Shown: one piece after another, positions 1 to 8,167 of the stretch
Layout: each line of letters opens with the position of its first letter
Position numbering within the stretch: the stretch's first letter is position 1
From: Paenibacillus plantarum
GTDB lineage: Bacteria; Bacillota; Bacilli; Paenibacillales; NBRC-103111
DNA length: 52,968 nucleotides
Assembly: GCF_013141695.1 (NCBI RefSeq)
Contig: NZ_WHNY01000044.1
Span: forward strand, 1-52,968
Direction: 5' to 3'
Made by a program: the position numbers and the translations under genes
The notes under the pieces: generated by a model
The model's input: only the letters and a program-made list of their open reading frames with translations
Told to the model about the DNA's origin: nothing
The model's database searches: none

Positions 1-59
1 CGGTCAGAATAGCGTGGTGAATGATGAAATAGGTGGGGCTCGAGACTCCGTTTTTATAA

Positions 60-329
60 CAGTCTAGTACCAATCAAAAAACCGATGAAGATGGTAATCA
101 TTGGATACCTGTGATAATGATTGATGAGAATCATCAAGGAAATGGTTATGGCAAAGCAGCAATGAAAATGCTGATAGATCTTATGAGACAAAATGGTTGT
201 AAAAGATTAATGATCGGACACAGACCCGATAACTTGATTGCTGGGAGCCTATATGAATCCTTAGGGTTTCAAAAAACTAGTGAAGAAATAATTGATGGTG
301 AAATCGTACGTTTACTGCGGCTTTATTAA
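60..329 (+). pseudogene. 5'-truncated GNAT acetyltransferase remnant
   Basis: The frame is open from just after a TAA at 57-59 to the stop at 329. It encodes the C-terminal half of a GNAT fold: an acetyl-CoA-binding loop reading HQGNGYGKAAM, followed by the terminal beta-alpha-beta with the usual SLYESLGFQKT. Upstream residues (DEDGNHWIPVIMIDE) still resemble the strand before the loop, so homology extends above the first in-frame ATG at 111. All three frames close within the first 60 bases and the N-terminal half of the family (about 70 residues) is absent. This is therefore probably a decayed gene rather than a short functional one. The spermidine-acetyltransferase-like (BltD/SpeG) subgroup is the closest by eye. 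Confidence 0.6.
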
Positions 330-623
330 AAAGATGGCTGTCAGTGTATTACTGATAGCTATTGAATGCCATTTGGATATTCGGATTTTCCGAGTTTGGG
401 AAATTATTGTGTAACGGACCGAATTTATTTTATTCACCCTAAGAAGAATATCATGTTTCATATGTATGATGACCGTCGATTGGACATCTTCACAGTCCGT
501 GCGGGGAGGATTTAATGAAATGTCGGTTGACATGAACATTGTCCAAATGAAGTCCGCGTAAACCGCCGGCTTTTTTAGTTATCAGATCAAGTGTTACCGA
601 TAGTTTAATTACAATATAAAATA

Positions 624-656
624 GGCAGCCATCCCGTTTTGATTGGTTGCCTTTTT
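624..656 (+). terminator. Rho-independent terminator-like hairpin
   Basis: Arms GGCAGCC (624-630) and GGTTGCC (645-651) pair with one G-T and are followed by five T residues. No intact gene lies directly upstream, so it is probably the surviving terminator of a lost gene. Confidence 0.55.
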
Positions 657-844
657 CTCAAGTAAAGAGCAGGGTAATTAGAGAAACTTCAAAGAATATC
701 TAGAATAAAAAGTGAAGTAGTATGCCAGCTGATCAACACAATGGGAGTAATTTATTTTGAAATTAGAGGAATAAAAAAGCGAACATCAATCTCCAAATGG
801 ATACAAGCATTTACTAACTTATGGAATGACTGAACTTTATACTG

Positions 845-1030
845 ATGAGGAAGCATTTGGCGGTGAATAAGGCGGAGATTGGCGCGTGGGCGAAAGCGAG
901 CGTGGCGTTCGTAAAACAAGCGGGCATTGTGCAAGGCAAAAGCAATAACCAATTCGCACCTAAAGACAATGCAATCAGAGCAGAAGCTGTAACGGTGCTG
1001 CTCAATCTGCTGGAGTTGAAGAACAATTAA
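845..1030 (+). pseudogene. C-terminal fragment of an S-layer-homology (SLH) protein
   Basis: The last 50 codons match the end of an SLH domain: IGAWAKASVAFVKQAGIVQG, then FAPKDNAIRAEAVTVLLNLL, the usual helix-loop-helix that anchors surface proteins to pyruvylated wall polysaccharide. The frame is broken by stops a few codons upstream of 845, there is no good ribosome binding site, and a full SLH module has three such repeats of about 55 residues. Base composition is richer in G+C than the flanking DNA. A strong terminator follows at 1050. I read it as the leftover 3' end of a surface-protein gene. Confidence 0.65.
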
Positions 1031-1049
1031 TGTAAATTTTGTAGGGAAT

Positions 1050-1082
1050 AACGCAGCCCCATTGTCGATTGGGCTGCGTTTT
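1050..1082 (+). terminator. Terminator of the SLH remnant
   Basis: Perfect 10-base arms AACGCAGCCC (1050-1059) and GGGCTGCGTT (1071-1080) enclose an 11-base loop and run into T residues. It begins 20 bases after the SLH stop. Confidence 0.8.
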
Positions 1083-1184
1083 CAATTTCCGGGTGGTGTC
1101 ATACCTTCAACGTATACGCATGCTGATGGAAAAACCAGAGAGTTTTATCAAATTGGTATCAGTGCAAACGATAAAACAACTTAC

Positions 1185-1217
1185 GCAGCCGGACACGATC
1201 GGCTGCTTTTGTCTTTT
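1185..1217 (+). terminator. Second terminator-like hairpin
   Basis: Arms GCAGCCG (1185-1191) and CGGCTGC (1200-1206) are perfect, and a T-rich tract TTTTGTCTTTT follows. It shares the GCAGCC core with the terminator at 1050, which may reflect local duplication. Confidence 0.6.
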
Positions 1218-1410
1218 AGTGCAACAAAAGTTCTAATATCCCTTACTAGATACAATCTTGATTCAGAAGAATGAAATTTAAGGAAAATTTAATATATACC
1301 CTACTTTTTATTAAACAGTTTTCCTTATTCTTATATGTAGCTTTCTTAACATATACAGAAATAGGTGATTTATTATTGAGAATATCCTCGGAGGATCACA
1401 ATTAGCTTTC

Positions 1411-2571
1411 ATGTTGAAAAGAATAATTAAAGGGCTGGATTTCATTATTTTGTTGCTGCTACTCATCTTAATGATCATTAGTATATTCTGCATCTACAGC
1501 GCAACACGGACTAATCCAGATTATTCTCAATCATATATTAAAATGATGTATTTTTACGGTTTAGGGTTTATGGTCTTATTTATTATGTTATTTTTTAATT
1601 ATAAACTCCTATTGCGCTTTTCGCCTATGTATTATTTCATTGGGGTAGGATTGCTGGTTTTATTATTTTTCAAAGGGGATACGATCAACAATGCTCAGGG
1701 GTGGTTCATTCTTCCTGGTGGGATTGGATTTCAACCGGCAGAGCTGTGTAAGCTTATTTTAATCTTGTTTTTATCCTATTTTCTATCCAAAAGAGAAGTC
1801 GAGACGCTTAGGCTTTTCAAGGAAATACTGCCAATGGGTGTTATAACATTAGTTCCTTTTCTCTTGGTTCTCATGCAACCAGATCTCGGTAATTCCATTG
1901 CATATTTGGTTATTTTTATTGTGGTCTGTTGGTTCGGGCATATAAACTACAAACATGCCTTGATAGGTTTAGTAATTATGATAATCGTAAGCGGAAGCTC
2001 TCTCTGGAGCTATATCGAATACCATGCGGAAGTAAAACAATTCATGGCATCCAAACATAAAGAATACTGGTTGGATAGGGTGGATGCCGTGCTTTTACCA
2101 GAGCAAGCTTCTGAAAAAGCAACTTATCACATGAAACAATCGGTAAAAGCAATCGGATCAGGCTCGTTAGAAGGAGATGGCTATCTGCATGGAACTTCAG
2201 TCCAGAGTGGTCAGGTTCCATATACCTATGCAGACTCTATATTCGTTGTAGTGGGAGAAGAATTTGGATTTATAGGCGCATCTGCGTTACTCTTCCTTTA
2301 TTTTCTTCTCATTTATCGAATGATCACTATTGCACTTAACATTCGAAGCCAAACAGGCATTTATATCATTGGTGGAATTTCCGCTATGTTTTTGTTTCAA
2401 GTTTTCGAAAACATCGGGATGCTGATCGGTATCATGCCGATAACGGGAATCACACTTCCTTTTATAAGCTATGGAGGCACCTCGCTGTTGATTAACATGG
2501 TATCGATAGGCTTTGTTCTAAGTATAAAAATTTATGATGACATAGATGTTGAGGATATCATAATGCGTTAA
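1411..2571 (+). CDS. FtsW/RodA/SpoVE family membrane glycosyltransferase
   Basis: This 386-residue polytopic protein belongs to the SEDS family, which polymerises lipid II into glycan strands together with a class B penicillin-binding protein. About ten hydrophobic segments are visible. Family motifs are present: QPAELCKL (108-115), QPDLGNS (156-162), VPYTYADSIFVVVGEE (269-284) with Asp275 in the position of the catalytic aspartate, and MPITGITLPFISYGGTS (342-358). The ATG at 1411 is preceded by GGAGGA with a rather long gap of 15 bases. It is monocistronic and no penicillin-binding protein partner is nearby, so it looks like an accessory SEDS paralogue rather than the main divisome or elongasome copy. 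Sporulation or stress use is possible but not shown. Confidence 0.9.
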   Translation: MLKRIIKGLDFIILLLLLILMIISIFCIYSATRTNPDYSQSYIKMMYFYGLGFMVLFIMLFFNYKLLLRFSPMYYFIGVGLLVLLFFKGDTINNAQGWFILPGGIGFQPAELCKLILILFLSYFLSKREVETLRLFKEILPMGVITLVPFLLVLMQPDLGNSIAYLVIFIVVCWFGHINYKHALIGLVIMIIVSGSSLWSYIEYHAEVKQFMASKHKEYWLDRVDAVLLPEQASEKATYHMKQSVKAIGSGSLEGDGYLHGTSVQSGQVPYTYADSIFVVVGEEFGFIGASALLFLYFLLIYRMITIALNIRSQTGIYIIGGISAMFLFQVFENIGMLIGIMPITGITLPFISYGGTSLLINMVSIGFVLSIKIYDDIDVEDIIMR

Positions 2572-2613
2572 TGTTTGAAGGAAGAAATAAATAATACATT
2601 GGATTTCATTCAC

Positions 2614-2648
2614 CTAACGGGCGGTATACTTCCAATATGTGTTAATAT
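2614..2648 (+). repeat. Dispersed intergenic repeat, copy A
   Basis: This 35-base stretch recurs at 11472-11506 with three mismatches; the shared core is TACTTCCAATATGTGTTAAT. Both copies start with TAACGGGC and lie downstream of a stop codon. Confidence 0.6.
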
Positions 2649-2726
2649 TAAAAAGTTAACAACTGTCTTTGCAAACACATAATTTTGACACAATAAATGA
2701 ATGAAAAATAGAATCGGAGGATCATC

Positions 2727-3704
2727 ATGGACAATAAGATCTTAAATCTTCTGCTCCAATATGACATCGTGAATCCCGAAGCTACATTGATCAGGCACAA
2801 TGAAAATCGGACATATAAAGTGATCGATTCGTCAAACGGTAGCGTCTATCTTCTTCGAGTGCATGATCCTTTGACATTAAATCTTGGCGGCATTCAACAT
2901 ACAAGACAAGGGGTTGAATCCGAGTTACGATTGTTGGAGGCGATCTCAAAGCGTACAGACCTCATGGTTCCGGTGCCTGTAGTGAATCGGTACGGACAAC
3001 TCGTAACCGAGTTTGAATTAGATGGAAGCACATTATGCTGCTCACTACTTCACTGGATAGAAGGTCGCAATTTGACTAAAGAGGATTTGTCTAGCCCTGA
3101 TGCAGCATATAATCTAGGCGCTCAGGTGGGTAGTCTGCACACATTTTTCGCTACTTACGACAAGGTCGTCCCTGCGGATCGTCCCGATTATGGTATTCGA
3201 AGAACTGATAAGATGCTCAAACAAATTCGACGCGGGGTCGAACTCGAATTGTTCTCAGAAGAGAATTTCCTTATAGTCGAAAAAACACTAACACGCATTG
3301 TTGACCGACTTCGTGCAGGACAACCTGAAACGCTAAAGCAGGGGATCATCCACGCGGATTTAAACATGAGTAACATACTTGTTACTCCGCTAGGAAGTTA
3401 TGCTTTTATCGATTTCTGCCTCTTCGGCTTTGGTTACCTACTTTTTGATGTAGCAATGGCTGCTTTAAATACCCCAAAAGAATATCGGGAACAAGTCGTT
3501 ACAGGATATTATGGTAAAATGCTACCGTACGAGGAGGCTTATTCAGTAATTGAAGGTTTCATGCTTTCAGCGGTGTTAGGCTACTACGCTTTTGTGATGG
3601 AGAACGATGCTGCCCATGCATGGATTCGAGAGAGGATGCCGCAGTTTTGCCACACTCGGTGTACGCCATTTCTCAACGGCGAAAGTATTTTCCTTAGCTT
3701 CTGA
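2727..3704 (+). CDS. Aminoglycoside phosphotransferase-like (APH/choline kinase fold) kinase
   Basis: This 325-residue protein has the APH fold of small-molecule kinases. The catalytic loop HADLNMSN is at 209-216 (Asp211 base, Asn216 metal ligand) and the metal-binding IDF is at 228-230. An N-terminal lobe supplies the glycine-poor nucleotide site (YLLRVHDP around 41-48, with Arg where a Lys is often found). The start follows CGGAGGATCATC closely. This family covers antibiotic, homoserine, choline and fructosamine kinases; nothing in the sequence fixes the substrate, and the length matches the homoserine-kinase-II-like group as well as the antibiotic enzymes. It stands alone, with no operon partner. 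Confidence 0.8.
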   Translation: MDNKILNLLLQYDIVNPEATLIRHNENRTYKVIDSSNGSVYLLRVHDPLTLNLGGIQHTRQGVESELRLLEAISKRTDLMVPVPVVNRYGQLVTEFELDGSTLCCSLLHWIEGRNLTKEDLSSPDAAYNLGAQVGSLHTFFATYDKVVPADRPDYGIRRTDKMLKQIRRGVELELFSEENFLIVEKTLTRIVDRLRAGQPETLKQGIIHADLNMSNILVTPLGSYAFIDFCLFGFGYLLFDVAMAALNTPKEYREQVVTGYYGKMLPYEEAYSVIEGFMLSAVLGYYAFVMENDAAHAWIRERMPQFCHTRCTPFLNGESIFLSF

Positions 3705-3816
3705 TTAGTGAATGAGCTTATAACTGAAGAAATTGATATTTGTCCTGAATTCAGTATGCGAATTGTTAGCAGAAATGTTTGAATTACAATAAGGGTAAAA
3801 AGGGGGGAAGTCCTGC

Positions 3817-4293
3817 ATGATTACGCTCAGAAAAATCACTCTGGAAAACCGGCGTGCCATGTTTAACTTGGAAGTTTCAGAGAACCAACGGCACTTTGTT
3901 GCGTCTAATTTGTCCAGCGTGGCTTCTTGTTATGTCCTTTTAACCAATGGGGGACATCCGTTCCCATTTGTCATTTACGCGGATGATCAGCCCGTCGGGT
4001 TTGTTATGTTGGCTTATGGAATCACTGGATACGAAGAACCCTCAATCGCAGAAGACAACTATTGCATCATGCGACTAATGATTGACAAGCAACACCAGAA
4101 CCGGGGTTATGGTCGGGAAGCCATGCAAAAAATCTTGGAATTTATCCGCACCTTTCCAGCAGGGCCAGCAGATTACTGCTGGATTCCGTATAAATCTGAT
4201 AACTACGCTGCCAAAAAACTTTATGAAAGATTCGGCTTCCGTGACAACGGTGAAGTTTTTAACAACGAATCAATAACTGTTTTGCGACTCTGA
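3817..4293 (+). CDS. GNAT family N-acetyltransferase (diamine/spermidine acetyltransferase-like)
   Basis: A complete 158-residue GNAT protein. Strand 4 plus the pyrophosphate loop read CIMRLMIDKQHQNRGYGREA (88-107), containing the acetyl-CoA motif QNRGYG, and the C-terminal motif is AAKKLYERFGF. The N-terminal LRKITLENRRAMFNLEV is the start typical of BltD/PaiA-type polyamine acetyltransferases, so an amine substrate is the best guess. A GGGGGGAAG ribosome site precedes the ATG. It is transcribed alone and ends at the terminator at 4374. It resembles what remains of the fragment at 60-329, suggesting the two were paralogues. Confidence 0.85.
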   Translation: MITLRKITLENRRAMFNLEVSENQRHFVASNLSSVASCYVLLTNGGHPFPFVIYADDQPVGFVMLAYGITGYEEPSIAEDNYCIMRLMIDKQHQNRGYGREAMQKILEFIRTFPAGPADYCWIPYKSDNYAAKKLYERFGFRDNGEVFNNESITVLRL

Positions 4294-4373
4294 TTTGCTA
4301 TTAAACCATTAAGCGAGCTCAAAGGAAGAGCCGTTCCGCTAACGAAAAACGTTACTTCTATAAATTAATAAAT

Positions 4374-4407
4374 GAAAGGGCGGCTCAATTGAATCTGCCC
4401 TTTTTTT
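4374..4407 (+). terminator. Rho-independent terminator
   Basis: AAAGGGC (4375-4381) pairs with GCCCTTT (4397-4403) and a run of T residues follows to 4407. It closes the acetyltransferase transcript. Confidence 0.75.
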
Positions 4408-4529
4408 ATTTCATCAAAAATCAGGTCAATAATTTTAAAGAAAAGGTAAAATAAGTTCGTTGAATTTCCAATATATAGTATATAAAATGAAATTATAACA
4501 TTTAAATTAATGAGAATGGAGGCTTTAAT

Positions 4530-5642
4530 TTGAAAATTAACAAGAAAGCATTCTATATGATTAATTTTATTTCTGCTTTATTGGGTGTTCTAGGAATAAC
4601 AGGTTTATTTTTCTCATACAAAGTTACTTCTTGGGTTAAGAATATAGAGCAAATAAAGTTAGGGTCCTTAGAAATATTCAAGATACATACACTAACAATA
4701 AATATTTTCGCTGTATGTTCCCTTATTCTATCTTTACTTACAACTCTTATTTTAATAAGAATAGTTCGAAGTAATACAAGAAAATTAATAACAGTACTAT
4801 CATTAACTTTATCTATACTAATTGGCACATATTTAATCATTTGCCTCTTTTTTTATCAAAATCTGGACGAACTTATCAAAATTAATAATCTAGTTTACCA
4901 ACCTAAAAAGATTGATCAATCAACTGCTGAAAAGATTAGGTTGCTTTATAGTGATGCTGAAGAGATTAAAATCAACACATCTGACAATATAAACTTGTAC
5001 GGATGGTTTATAAAAAATTCGAATGTTAAAGCAGCTCCGCTACTTATCTACTTTGGCGGTTCTGCGGAAGAAGTATCTGATATGTTATCGATTGCTAAGG
5101 GTTTAGATGGATGGTCTGTAGCATTGATTAATTATAGATCGTATGGACTGAGTGAAGGAGAACCAAGTAAGGATCGTTTATACAATGACGCTAATTCAAT
5201 TTATGATTATTTTTCAAAAAGAAGTGATATTGATAATAAGAAAATAGTCTCGATGGGATATAGCCTAGGAACGGGAATCGCTGTGAACTTATCAAGTGAA
5301 CGCTCAACAGTTGGCACAATTCTAGTTTCTCCGTATGATAATTATTCTAAATTTAAGGGCAAATCAATCTCAAACGCTTTACAACTACATAATATGTTTC
5401 CGCTCTCTTATTTTATTAGTGACTCTTATAATTCAATAAAAAAGGCTTCTTCAATTAAAACCCCGTTACTATGCTTAGCAGGGGACTTAGATAAAAATAT
5501 ACCTATAGAATATTCTAAAAACCTTGTAGCTAAATGGGGAGGAGAGAAGACAATGAAGACAATTCATCGTGGTGATCACTCTTTCATATTCTCGAGCGGG
5601 GATGCATGGAATGAAATAAAGAACTTCCTTAAGGTAGTATAA
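4530..5642 (+). CDS. Membrane-anchored alpha/beta hydrolase
   Basis: 370 residues starting at TTG, chosen because GGAGG lies seven bases upstream. Residues 10-32, 52-78 and 86-110 are hydrophobic and should form a three-helix membrane anchor. The remainder is an alpha/beta hydrolase fold: nucleophile elbow GYSLGTG with Ser245, an acidic residue in AGDLDKNIP (Asp321), and His350 in RGDHSF. The YFGGS around 174-178 is the likely oxyanion loop. The closest group by eye is the YqkD/BEM46-type hydrolases, whose substrates are mostly unknown. The gene is notably A+T-rich compared with the carbohydrate locus, has no close neighbours, and may be a recent arrival. Confidence 0.8.
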   Translation: MKINKKAFYMINFISALLGVLGITGLFFSYKVTSWVKNIEQIKLGSLEIFKIHTLTINIFAVCSLILSLLTTLILIRIVRSNTRKLITVLSLTLSILIGTYLIICLFFYQNLDELIKINNLVYQPKKIDQSTAEKIRLLYSDAEEIKINTSDNINLYGWFIKNSNVKAAPLLIYFGGSAEEVSDMLSIAKGLDGWSVALINYRSYGLSEGEPSKDRLYNDANSIYDYFSKRSDIDNKKIVSMGYSLGTGIAVNLSSERSTVGTILVSPYDNYSKFKGKSISNALQLHNMFPLSYFISDSYNSIKKASSIKTPLLCLAGDLDKNIPIEYSKNLVAKWGGEKTMKTIHRGDHSFIFSSGDAWNEIKNFLKVV

Positions 5643-5909
5643 CTTAACGTGCATGGCAGTGATTAGATAGAATATCCAAGGATAATTGACAGGGGACGGA
5701 CTCAACCATGTGTTTCTATCATTTTGTCGTTTTTGGATTTCCGATTCTTTATCATGCCAACGATAGCGGAACAGCGGGTGCCAATGCATTTTTTTTGTTC
5801 GCTGAGGGACGGGTATGATAGTTCGATTATACGGAAACTTTCCTAATCTTGCGTCAGAAATCGTAGTACTATTAATTTAAGTAATAGACGTAAAGGATGA
5901 GGTTACAAA

Positions 5910-6425
5910 TTGAAAATTAGGACGGAACGATTAAGTGACTATGGTGAGGTTTATAATTTGAATTATTTGGCTTTTGGGAATAGAAATGATGAATCAAGAC
6001 TAATTGAAAGGATAAGATTATCCGAAGGATTTATTCCTGAATTATCGCTTGTTGCTGTAGAGAATGACCAAATAGTAGGTCATGCTTTATTTAGCAAAGC
6101 AGAAATTGTTGAAGACGACAATCGTAATGAGATCATCGTCCTAGCTCCTATTCCCGTACTGCCATGCAATCAGAGAACAGGGATTGGTGGTAAATTAATT
6201 CAAGAAGGTTTGAAAAGAAGTGAAGCATTAGGTTATGACTTTGTGTTCTTAATAGGACATCCAACTTATTATCCAAAATTCGGATTTAAACCAGCGAGAG
6301 AACATGGATTTAACCTGAAGCAATTTAACGTCTCTGATAACATCTTTATGTTCTTTGAACTCTCAGAGGGGAAAATGAAAAGAATTAAAGGTGAGTTGAG
6401 GTATCCGAATTCATTTTTTCAATAA
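5910..6425 (+). CDS. GNAT family N-acetyltransferase (YhbS-like)
   Basis: 171 residues with a TTG start preceded by AAAGGATGAGG. The order of motifs fits the YhbS-type GNAT group: IVGHALFSKA at about 51-60, LAPIPVLPCNQRTGIGGKLI at 78-97 (acetyl-CoA loop QRTGIG), then FLIGHPTYYPKFGFKPA. This group acetylates small molecules or proteins, but individual substrates are rarely known. It is a single-gene unit with its own strong terminator at 6463. Confidence 0.85.
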   Translation: MKIRTERLSDYGEVYNLNYLAFGNRNDESRLIERIRLSEGFIPELSLVAVENDQIVGHALFSKAEIVEDDNRNEIIVLAPIPVLPCNQRTGIGGKLIQEGLKRSEALGYDFVFLIGHPTYYPKFGFKPAREHGFNLKQFNVSDNIFMFFELSEGKMKRIKGELRYPNSFFQ

Positions 6426-6462
6426 CCAAATTGATAATGATACAATCACATCATCATGAGAA

Positions 6463-6507
6463 GCGTTAACCCATTCTTAATAATAGGGATGGGTTAGCGC
6501 GTTTTTT
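6463..6507 (+). terminator. Rho-independent terminator
   Basis: Arms of 12 bases, GCGTTAACCCAT (6463-6474) and ATGGGTTAGCGC (6489-6500), have one mismatch and are followed by G and six T residues. Confidence 0.85.
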
Positions 6508-6542
6508 GTTTCAGCAAAAATAGAAAACGGAGGAATACAGAA

Positions 6543-7013
6543 ATGACAATCATGACAGATGCAAAAGGGAATATTTTCTTGGAATTCTTTGAAATTGAAG
6601 AGGATCACCTCAATACCACCGAATTCGATGCCCCACTGACACATGCATTAATTGTAGTGGATTACCAAGGAAAGTACCTATTCATGCATAATAAATGGAG
6701 AGAAATCTGGGAATTACCTGGAGGTGTTATTGAAGATGGAGAAACTGCTAAGCAATGCGTAATTAGGGAATTATTTGAGGAAACCAATCAAAAAATCGAT
6801 GAGGTTTACTTTAAAGGTTTAATGAAATTTAAGCTTCAACCAAGTTACCATGGCCTTGAAAGGATAGAGTATGGAGCTTTGTTTTCAGGTCAACTAAGTC
6901 AACTTGATGATTTTGTTGAGAATGATGAAGCTAGGTGTATTATTTTATGGGATGGCACATCGGATATTGGAAAGATTAGCGAGATAGACAAAAAACTGAT
7001 TGAGTTCGCCTAA
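6543..7013 (+). CDS. Nudix hydrolase
   Basis: 156 residues with a Nudix box at 60-83, GGVIEDGETAKQCVIRELFE followed by ETNQ. All catalytic Glu and Arg residues are kept, but the usual Gly near the end of the box (EExGU) is Asn. Nudix enzymes hydrolyse nucleoside diphosphates linked to another moiety; the substrate cannot be read from the sequence. CGGAGGAATAC precedes the first ATG at 6543; ATG at 6552 is an alternative. It is a standalone gene between two terminator or repeat regions. Confidence 0.88.
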   Translation: MTIMTDAKGNIFLEFFEIEEDHLNTTEFDAPLTHALIVVDYQGKYLFMHNKWREIWELPGGVIEDGETAKQCVIRELFEETNQKIDEVYFKGLMKFKLQPSYHGLERIEYGALFSGQLSQLDDFVENDEARCIILWDGTSDIGKISEIDKKLIEFA

Positions 7014-7024
7014 CTTATCATTGC

Positions 7025-7104
7025 GCTAACGGGAACGAGAGAAGATTAATGAAAAATAAGGCATCTAAAGGTTCCATCACTCAATTAACAGGAAACTAAA
7101 GCTC
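7025..7104 (+). repeat. Remnants of the dispersed TAACGGG / AACTATAGCT repeat
   Basis: GCTAACGGGAAC (7025-7036) and TTAACAGGAAACTAAAGCTC (7085-7104) match the two kinds of sequence seen in the longer element at 11399-11506. They lie immediately after the Nudix stop. The rest of 7014-7298 shows nothing else convincing. Confidence 0.4.
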
Positions 7105-7298
7105 AAAAAACCAAAATCTTAGATATCAAAGTACTTAATAAATTCCTGTAAAATGATGGAACTTTCGTGAATGTTGAACGTCTAAATGATTAGTAGTAAT
7201 TACAGGAAGATGTTTCATGAATGTGTTGGTTGTTATAATAGCTGGCTTTTTGGTGGCGATTTTCTTTTGGTCAAAAATCAATAACAAGGAGTTTCGAC

Positions 7299-7991
7299 AT
7301 GAAAAAAAGAGAGCTATCTGTAGTAGTTATAGCTTTATTCGCGTGTATGGCGGCAAGGGAAGTCTTCGCAACAACAACTATAGCTATCGAGGATTCATCT
7401 CCAGCGAAGACAATTACCTTATTTGAAAACACTACTATATTAGGTGAAAACGGGCAGTCAATCGGAATCATAGCTCCCCAAACGGTTACCATATTGGACA
7501 AAAGTCAACGGAGAGTTGGACATGGGGAAGGTTATTTGGTTCCGATTTACTTGATTTCTACCTGGCTTGGAAATGCATGGATTATACCAAATAACGCGCT
7601 TCTGGGAAATCAAAAGTCAGTTGATACGAGATTGGAGATTTTCGGTGTGGAGTCACTCTATAGCGATCCGGGTCTTACCAAGCCTACAGGGATGCAATTG
7701 GCGCCTCAAACTGTAAAAGTGAAAGCAAAGTGGGATAGCCGCTACTTGATTGAGACATTGAACGGAGAAAGATGGATCTCACCGCGTTACACGGCTTTAT
7801 TCGAGGTGAGTGAGGTCCGGCAGGAAGTCCAGTTAAAGAGTACGACGAAGCTTTTTCGTTCTCCAGATGGTATGGAAACGGGAGCCAATTTAAGCCCCCA
7901 AAGTGTGATGGTGAATGAAGTCTGGCGAGACTGGTGCCGAATAGATTCCTGGTTAGGGCCAGTCTGGATCGAGCTTAAGATTGCTGAGTAA
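7299..7991 (+). CDS. Secreted protein with three SH3-like repeats
   Basis: 230 residues starting at an ATG seven bases after AAGGAG. Residues 1-24 form a signal peptide (basic start, hydrophobic core, likely cut near VFA). The mature part is three tandem repeats of about 60-65 residues, each with the pattern L-x-PQ-x-V followed by a Trp and then x-x-W-I: APQTVTI to NAWI (about 59-95), APQTVKV to ERWI (about 134-164), SPQSVMV to PVWIE (about 202-226). The pattern resembles bacterial SH3-type cell-wall-binding domains. No catalytic domain is attached, so it may be a wall-associated adaptor or regulator. The gene stands alone. Confidence 0.7.
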   Translation: MKKRELSVVVIALFACMAAREVFATTTIAIEDSSPAKTITLFENTTILGENGQSIGIIAPQTVTILDKSQRRVGHGEGYLVPIYLISTWLGNAWIIPNNALLGNQKSVDTRLEIFGVESLYSDPGLTKPTGMQLAPQTVKVKAKWDSRYLIETLNGERWISPRYTALFEVSEVRQEVQLKSTTKLFRSPDGMETGANLSPQSVMVNEVWRDWCRIDSWLGPVWIELKIAE

Positions 7992-8000
7992 TATTATGAC

Positions 8001-8019
8001 ATTACGGGAAACTATAGCT
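8001..8019 (+). repeat. Dispersed repeat, ACGGGAAACTATAGCT copy
   Basis: The sequence shares CGG-x-AAACTATAGCT with 11401-11419 and lies ten bases after a stop codon. Confidence 0.4.
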
Positions 8020-8039
8020 TCTGTAGCTATTGATAAAGA

Positions 8040-8104
8040 GTCCGATATTGTTGAGTGAAGTTATTTTTACTTAGAATATAATAATCAACTACTTGATATC
8101 GGAC
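8040..8104. terminator. Possible hairpin between convergent genes
   Basis: GTCCGATAT (8040-8048) and ATATCGGAC (8096-8104) are perfect inverted copies with a 47-base loop. They lie between the convergent SH3 protein and sulfatase genes. The long loop and absence of a good T tract leave its role as a terminator uncertain. Confidence 0.35.
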
Positions 8105-8167
8105 CTTTCCACTTTAAATGGGATAACTTTCCTTGTGTACAACTCATTATCTAAAATCGGTATTCTC

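Larger units (their letters stand above)
330..1410. other. Gene-poor region with remnants and stacked terminators
   Basis: Apart from the S-layer-homology fragment and three terminator-like hairpins listed separately, this kilobase holds no supportable gene. Open frames here are either antisense to the fragment or begin inside a terminator. The sequence looks like an eroded boundary where older genes have decayed, leaving their 3' ends and terminators. Confidence 0.5.

Noticed and set aside
1062..1274. 70-residue ORF after the SLH remnant
   Set aside because: It begins inside the terminator at 1050-1082, runs over another terminator and has no ribosome site or recognisable domain.
5640..5860. 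Sequence GACAGGGGACGG and surrounding bases, reminiscent of ends linked with Y1-type (REP-associated) transposases
   Set aside because: No transposase frame and no second copy were found in the window; the likeness is too short to support a mobile element.
7217..7426. 72-residue ORF with a hydrophobic start and a possible AGGAAG site, overlapping the SH3 protein gene
   Set aside because: Only the first 25 residues look protein-like; the rest reads through the signal peptide of the well-supported gene at 7299 in another frame.
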